Shown here one piece after another: positions 7,160 through 10,649 of a DNA stretch of 10,649 nucleotides. How positions within the stretch are numbered: position 1 is the stretch's first letter; each line of letters begins with the position of its first letter. Origin of the DNA: Mariprofundaceae bacterium (GTDB taxonomy: Bacteria; Pseudomonadota; Zetaproteobacteria; Mariprofundales; Mariprofundaceae); assembly GCA_030950825.1 (NCBI GenBank), contig JAUZQT010000173.1:1-10649 (forward strand), written 5' to 3'. The translations under genes were made by a program, and so were the position numbers. Below the pieces are notes generated by a model that made no database searches, was not told where the DNA came from, and was given only the letters and a program-made list of their open reading frames with translations.

Positions 7160-7993
7160 TTATTCCACCTCCCCCTGAGCTTGATAACGCAGTAAAAATT
7201 CTTTTGAAAATTGTAAATACGCTTCTGCTCCAAGTGATCGAGCATCATGATACATCACGGGCGTTCCATAACTTGGCGCTTCAGACAAGCGAACATTGCG
7301 GGGAATCACCTGCTTATATACAAGCTCTCCAAAATATCCCCGCACCTCATCTTCAACCTGTTGTGCTAAATTATTTCTACGGTCAACCATGGTTAATAAA
7401 ATACCATCCATGAGAAGGTCAGGATTCAACGAGGATCTAACCCTACGAATGGTATCCATCAGCTGGCTTAGGCCTTCCATGGCATAGAACTCTGTCTGTA
7501 AAGGAATCATAACGGCATCTGATGCTGTTAATGCATTAAGTGTCAAAATACTTAATGCTGGAGGGCAATCAATCAGCACATGATCAAAGAACCTGCCATC
7601 ATATTCTAAAAAAGCTTGGCGCAAACAGTGTTCCCTATCTTTCTTCTCTACCAGCTCGATTTCTAAACCCGCCAAATCCATACTCGCTGAAAGTAAAAAT
7701 AAATGCTCACAGTCCGTTTCTACAAGCGCATTCTGCAAACTTTTTTCGCCCATCAGCACTTCATATGTGCCAGATTCAACGGCTTGTTTATCAATACCTA
7801 AGCCTGTCGTTGTATTTCCCTGAGGATCCAGATCAATTAGCAGGATACGTTTTCCCTGTGCCGCTAGCGAGGCTGCTAAATTAATGCAGGATGTTGTTTT
7901 ACCGACCCCCCCTTTTTGGTTGGCAATGGATGTAATCCATCCAGTGTTTTTATGTTTCACGTGAAACATCCTCTGAGGTACGGCATGTTTCAT
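7160..7993 (-). CDS. parA: Chromosome partitioning ATPase ParA (Soj family)
   Basis: ParA is a deviant Walker-type ATPase that binds DNA non-specifically and, with ParB, moves origins apart. With the chosen start the protein has 277 aa: KGGVGKTT (27-34), LLIDLDPQGN (51-60), HVLIDCPPA (138-146) and the family end PRNVRLSEAPSYG. I chose the ATG at 7991-7993 because it overlaps the rsmG stop as ATGA and has GGGAGA five bases upstream. An in-frame ATG at 8014 would add seven residues. One at 7969 would give the usual short N-terminus, with AGAGG directly adjacent. The chosen start leaves about 18 residues before the conserved core, part of which (MFHVKH) is simply the parS site read in frame. The exact start is the only uncertain point. 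Confidence 0.95.
   Translation of the reverse strand: MKHAVPQRMFHVKHKNTGWITSIANQKGGVGKTTSCINLAASLAAQGKRILLIDLDPQGNTTTGLGIDKQAVESGTYEVLMGEKSLQNALVETDCEHLFLLSASMDLAGLEIELVEKKDREHCLRQAFLEYDGRFFDHVLIDCPPALSILTLNALTASDAVMIPLQTEFYAMEGLSQLMDTIRRVRSSLNPDLLMDGILLTMVDRRNNLAQQVEDEVRGYFGELVYKQVIPRNVRLSEAPSYGTPVMYHDARSLGAEAYLQFSKEFLLRYQAQGEVE
7953..7968. promoter_or_regulatory. parS site (ParB binding), in the 5' end of parA
   Basis: The 16-bp palindrome TGTTTCACGTGAAACA is identical to the widespread chromosomal parS consensus. It lies inside parA, translated as part of MFHVKH, and overlaps one of the candidate parA start codons (7967-7969). ParB bound here could reduce transcription into parA-parB. Confidence 0.95.
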
Positions 7994-8535
7994 ACATTCT
8001 CCCAAGCGTAGCACTGAATTTGTTGCATTTCGATAGCCTTAACGCCACCCAACGTGTTAAAACACCAGCCTTTGGCATCGATAGGCTGCTGGTTTCTAGG
8101 CACCGGGAATACGGCCACAGCACCAGTATTTGCGTGGGGCGAACACATATCAAGCAAGCCTTTTACGTTAGTCACGGCGCGAGCTACGCAAATATCCACA
8201 TGCAAACATGGTAAATCATTAATATCTGCATCGTGCACTTCCATATTTAGATCCAGTATACGAGCTAAGTGTCGAAGAAATTCAGCCCTCTTCTTTCGGC
8301 GATCCACGAGAACCCCGTGTAAATTGGGTTTAGCAATCAGCAAGGGGATGCCAGGCACACCCATACCGCTACCAATATCCAATAAACGACCTTGATCTGG
8401 AATCCACTGACTTAGTGCCACAGAAGGCGCTACAAAGCGCTGATGAAATAACGCTTTATCCGAAATGGACGTTAAATTCAAAGCTTTGCGAAAACGAAGT
8501 ACTTCGTTTGTGTATACATCAAGCCTTTCCTTCAC
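7990..8535 (-). CDS. rsmG: 16S rRNA (guanine(527)-N7)-methyltransferase RsmG
   Basis: RsmG (formerly GidB) uses S-adenosylmethionine to methylate G527 in the 530 loop of 16S rRNA; its loss is known to give low-level streptomycin resistance. The cofactor site is visible as LLDIGSGMGVPGIP (51-64), followed by LVDRRKKRAEFLR (76-88) and CVARAVTNVKGLL (116-128). The frame stays open upstream to an ATG at 8658, but those 41 extra codons lie wholly in mnmG. The GTG at 8533-8535 overlaps the mnmG stop as GTGA and has AAGGGG seven bases upstream, so I take it as the start. The product is 181 aa, shorter than E. coli RsmG (207 aa). Two usual motifs look changed: the RHILDS region reads QRFVAPS (about 32-38) and the ALKG strand reads FPVPR (about 143-147). 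The name follows fold and context; activity is less certain. Confidence 0.88.
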   Translation of the reverse strand: MKERLDVYTNEVLRFRKALNLTSISDKALFHQRFVAPSVALSQWIPDQGRLLDIGSGMGVPGIPLLIAKPNLHGVLVDRRKKRAEFLRHLARILDLNMEVHDADINDLPCLHVDICVARAVTNVKGLLDMCSPHANTGAVAVFPVPRNQQPIDAKGWCFNTLGGVKAIEMQQIQCYAWENV

Positions 8536-10445
8536 GCCGCAGCCCCTTGCTGGTGTAGATAGATCATTAAGCACGTTACAGCCGCAGGAGTGACTCCAGA
8601 AACACGAAGTGCTTGGCCAAGATTGGATGGCTGTACCATTGATAATTTCTGCTGACATTCAATACTAAGCCCTTTTACGTGCGTATAGTCCATGTTGCAA
8701 GGTATTTTACGATCTTCCATGCCTTTAAAGCGCTTTACTTCAAGCGCCTGTTTATCCAAATAGCCATCATAATGGATTTCAGCTTTCAGACTAGCCCAGT
8801 CTTGCCGTGATAGGTGATCACAGCCATCAAGTAAATTAAAAGCAATATCCACATCCACATCCTGACGATGACAATAGGCTGGAAATAAAGTCCCTTGTTG
8901 GGTTGCGGGTAAATCAAGAGTCTTTAAACGCGCAGCCCAGACTCTACCACTGCCAATCATCATGCCCTTGGCTTGATCAATCATCGACTGCACCCGCGTT
9001 TGTCGCTGTTTATAATATGTCAAACGAGACTCGTCATACAAACCCAGACGAATAGCATCCATACCCAGACGCAAGTCTGCATTATCTTCACGTAAATAAA
9101 GACGAAATTCTGCACGAGAAGTAAACATGCGGTAAGGCTCACTCACACCCTTGGTAACCAAATCATCCACCATCACGCCCAAGTAAGCTTGCGAACGATC
9201 AGGAACCCAAGCCTCCAGATCACAAGCCAAGGCTGCGGCGTTGATACCAGCTAAAATACCTTGCGCTGCTGCCTCTTCATAGCCTGTTGTGCCATTAATT
9301 TGACCAGCCTGAAAAAGCCCTCCAACACGCTTGCATTCCAGTGTTGGCTTCAGTTCCGTAGGATCAACATAGTCATATTCAATGGCATAACCAGGACGAA
9401 TAATAACCGCTTTTTCCAAGCCTTGGATAGAGCGAATCACGCGCCATTGCACATCAATGGGCAAGGATGTTGAAATGCCATTTGGGTAGACCTCAGCATA
9501 ATCTTTCCCCTCGGGCTCAAGGAAAATTTGATGACTTTCTTTATCTGAAAAACGCACCACTTTATCTTCAATACTGGGGCAGTAGCGCGGCCCTTTGCTT
9601 TCTATATCACCTGAATACATCGGAGAACGAGATAAGTTTTCCCGAATAATATCGTGGGTTTGTTTGTTTGTGCGTGTGATTGCACAAGGTATTTGATCCT
9701 GTGTGACGGAAGAATGAACGCTAGAAAAAGGCAAGGCATCATACTCACCAGACTGTTGATCAAGACTATCCCATGCAATGGTGTTTTTATCCAAACGCGG
9801 CGGCGTTCCTGTTTTTAACCGCCCTAAATGTAATTCTCTTTGATATAGCTCTTGTGTTAATCCATTAATACCAGCATCCCCAGATCGCCCAGCGGAGAAT
9901 TTTTTATCACCTATATGAATAAGTCCGCCCAAAAAAGTCCCTGTCGTTAACACAATAGATCTCGCATAGTGCGCAACGCCCAGTTCATCAATAACCCCTA
10001 TCACACGATCACCATCAAATATTAAATCATTGATTGAACCTTGATGTAGCGTGAGGTTTTCTTGTTGATCCAAAAGATTCCGCATTGCCATATGATAGAC
10101 TCGCCGATCGCACTGTGCGCGCGTCGAGCGAACCGCAGGGCCCTTTCGTTGGTTTAATATACGGTATTGGATAGCAGCTTTATCTGCACACACGCCCATT
10201 AAACCACCAAGGGCATCCACCTCTTTCACCAAGTGACTCTTACCAATACCGCCAATTGCAGGATTACAAGACATCTTGGCAATGGTATCTAAGTTTTGTG
10301 TAATTAAACGAACTGTTGCGCCCCGGCGAGCAGCAGCAGCGGCGGCCTCACAGCCAGCATGTCCAGCACCAACAATAATCACATCAATTGGTTTGTCTGG
10401 GTGTTTCACGTGAAACAATTTATTAGTCGTCATTCCTGCAAGCAT
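8532..10445 (-). CDS. mnmG: tRNA uridine-5-carboxymethylaminomethyl modification enzyme MnmG
   Basis: MnmG (GidA) is the FAD-dependent partner of the GTPase MnmE; together they modify the wobble uridine (U34) of several tRNAs. The sequence shows the dinucleotide fold DVIIVGAGHAG (about 21-31) and MSCNPAIGGIGKSHLVKE (about 59-76). Further signatures are KTGTPPRLD, YPNGISTSLP, GLFQAGQINGTTGYEEAA and SEPYRMFTSRAEFRL, with the C-terminal KRFKGMEDRKIP segment involved in MnmE and tRNA contacts. Length is 637 aa against 629 in E. coli. The start is uncertain. The ATG at 10445 lacks a Shine-Dalgarno site; the in-frame ATG at 10433 has AGGA directly adjacent. A possible -10 (10448-10453) would favour the second. 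Residues 11-15 (FHVKH) are encoded by a parS site. It is the first gene of the mnmG-rsmG-parA-parB unit. Confidence 0.96.
   Translation of the reverse strand: MLAGMTTNKLFHVKHPDKPIDVIIVGAGHAGCEAAAAAARRGATVRLITQNLDTIAKMSCNPAIGGIGKSHLVKEVDALGGLMGVCADKAAIQYRILNQRKGPAVRSTRAQCDRRVYHMAMRNLLDQQENLTLHQGSINDLIFDGDRVIGVIDELGVAHYARSIVLTTGTFLGGLIHIGDKKFSAGRSGDAGINGLTQELYQRELHLGRLKTGTPPRLDKNTIAWDSLDQQSGEYDALPFSSVHSSVTQDQIPCAITRTNKQTHDIIRENLSRSPMYSGDIESKGPRYCPSIEDKVVRFSDKESHQIFLEPEGKDYAEVYPNGISTSLPIDVQWRVIRSIQGLEKAVIIRPGYAIEYDYVDPTELKPTLECKRVGGLFQAGQINGTTGYEEAAAQGILAGINAAALACDLEAWVPDRSQAYLGVMVDDLVTKGVSEPYRMFTSRAEFRLYLREDNADLRLGMDAIRLGLYDESRLTYYKQRQTRVQSMIDQAKGMMIGSGRVWAARLKTLDLPATQQGTLFPAYCHRQDVDVDIAFNLLDGCDHLSRQDWASLKAEIHYDGYLDKQALEVKRFKGMEDRKIPCNMDYTHVKGLSIECQQKLSMVQPSNLGQALRVSGVTPAAVTCLMIYLHQQGAAA
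10402..10417. promoter_or_regulatory. parS site (ParB binding), in the 5' end of mnmG
   Basis: A second perfect TGTTTCACGTGAAACA palindrome lies about 30-45 bp inside mnmG and about 2.45 kb from the parA copy. It is read in the same frame as the other copy (FHVKH). Its closeness to the operon start makes ParB-dependent regulation possible, in addition to a role in origin segregation. Confidence 0.95.
10428..10439. repeat. 12-bp direct repeat copy at the mnmG start
   Basis: CGTCATTCCTGC here is identical to 10554-10565 and in the same orientation, 126 bp apart. On the minus strand it reads GCAGGAATGACG and includes the second candidate mnmG start codon and the adjacent AGGA. An exact 12-mer repeated within 200 bp is unlikely by chance, which suggests a shared repeat end. 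Confidence 0.55.
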
Positions 10446-10447
10446 AA

Positions 10448-10476
10448 TTTATACGACAATGAAATCCAGCTTTCTA
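10448..10476 (-). promoter_or_regulatory. Possible mnmG operon promoter
   Basis: On the minus strand TAGAAA (10471-10476) and TATAAA (10448-10453) are 17 bp apart, matching four and five of six consensus bases. Transcription would begin near 10441, inside the first ATG, leaving the ATG at 10433 as start with a very short leader. A perfect TATAAT at 10603-10608 (minus strand) has no convincing -35. Confidence 0.3.
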
Positions 10477-10553
10477 AAAAAATTCCTAGAATAAGGATGT
10501 TTTTTCGTAACTATTCAGCATGTTTATAAGGTATCCTGCTAACCCATGAAAAC

Positions 10554-10600
10554 CGTCATTCCTGCTTCGACAAGCTCAGCAACCCAACTGTATTGGGAAT
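10554..10600. repeat. Hairpin-rich dispersed-repeat-like element upstream of mnmG
   Basis: The stretch holds two small hairpins, GCTT-CGAC-AAGC (10564-10575) and CCCAA-CTGTA-TTGGG (10583-10597), bounded by ATTCC (10558-10562) and GGAAT (10596-10600). It contains CTTCGACAAGCTCAG (10565-10579), which I recognise from memory as a frequent component of intergenic repeats in many bacteria. Its first 12 bases, CGTCATTCCTGC, recur exactly at 10428-10439. The rest of the 204-bp segment right of mnmG (10446-10649) shows no convincing gene. Confidence 0.5.
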
Positions 10601-10649
10601 CCATTATAAAACAGGCGTGTTTATCATGAATCCTCAATACAAGCACTTG

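Noticed and set aside
7950..8153. Minus-strand 67-codon frame spanning the rsmG-parA junction
   Set aside because: It is an out-of-frame reading through rsmG and the parS site; both real genes explain the DNA.
8536..8658. 41-codon upstream extension of the rsmG frame to an ATG at 8658
   Set aside because: It lies entirely inside the conserved mnmG 3' end and has no RsmG-like sequence; the GTGA overlap with a Shine-Dalgarno site gives a better start.

Overview
The window is a stretch of bacterial chromosome in which every recognisable gene lies on the minus strand. Read in the direction of transcription, the order is mnmG, rsmG, parA, parB, a 293-bp gap, dnaN, recF, gyrB, purM, then the 5' part of a small membrane-protein gene that runs off the left edge. 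This is the classic replication-origin neighbourhood. The proteins look proteobacterial: GyrB is 807 aa with the long C-terminal insertion seen in gamma-type enzymes, DnaN is 366 aa, and mnmG-rsmG-parA-parB is a typical proteobacterial string. The DNA is moderately AT-rich. A low-GC gamma- or zetaproteobacterium is possible, but the taxon is a guess; the sequence alone does not fix it.

Right part (about 7.2-10.65 kb): mnmG and rsmG (tRNA and rRNA modification) are followed by parA and parB (chromosome partitioning). The four genes are tightly coupled: a GTGA overlap joins mnmG and rsmG, an ATGA overlap joins rsmG and parA, and parA and parB abut. Two perfect 16-bp parS sites (10402-10417 and 7953-7968) lie inside the 5' coding ends of mnmG and parA. 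The ParB made here therefore probably binds within its own operon. Upstream of mnmG is a short non-coding stretch containing a hairpin-rich element of a kind that is often dispersed in genomes.

Centre (6000-6292): the gap between parB and dnaN holds one perfect DnaA box, two degenerate ones, AT-rich DNA and a run of in-register T-starting triplets beside the perfect box that resembles a DnaA-trio. I read this as the likely oriC. dnaA, which normally sits just before dnaN, is absent from the window: parB is joined directly to dnaN.

Left part (1-6 kb): dnaN (sliding clamp), recF (gap repair) and gyrB (gyrase) form the expected operon. It continues without a break into purM (purine synthesis), which overlaps gyrB by 8 bp, and then into a PGPGW-like membrane-protein gene. 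Replication, repair, topology, partitioning and nucleotide supply are thus packed into two co-directional transcription units around a probable origin. I do not see a novel defence or mobile system; the points of interest are the origin architecture, the parS sites embedded in genes, the missing dnaA and a few unusual gene ends.
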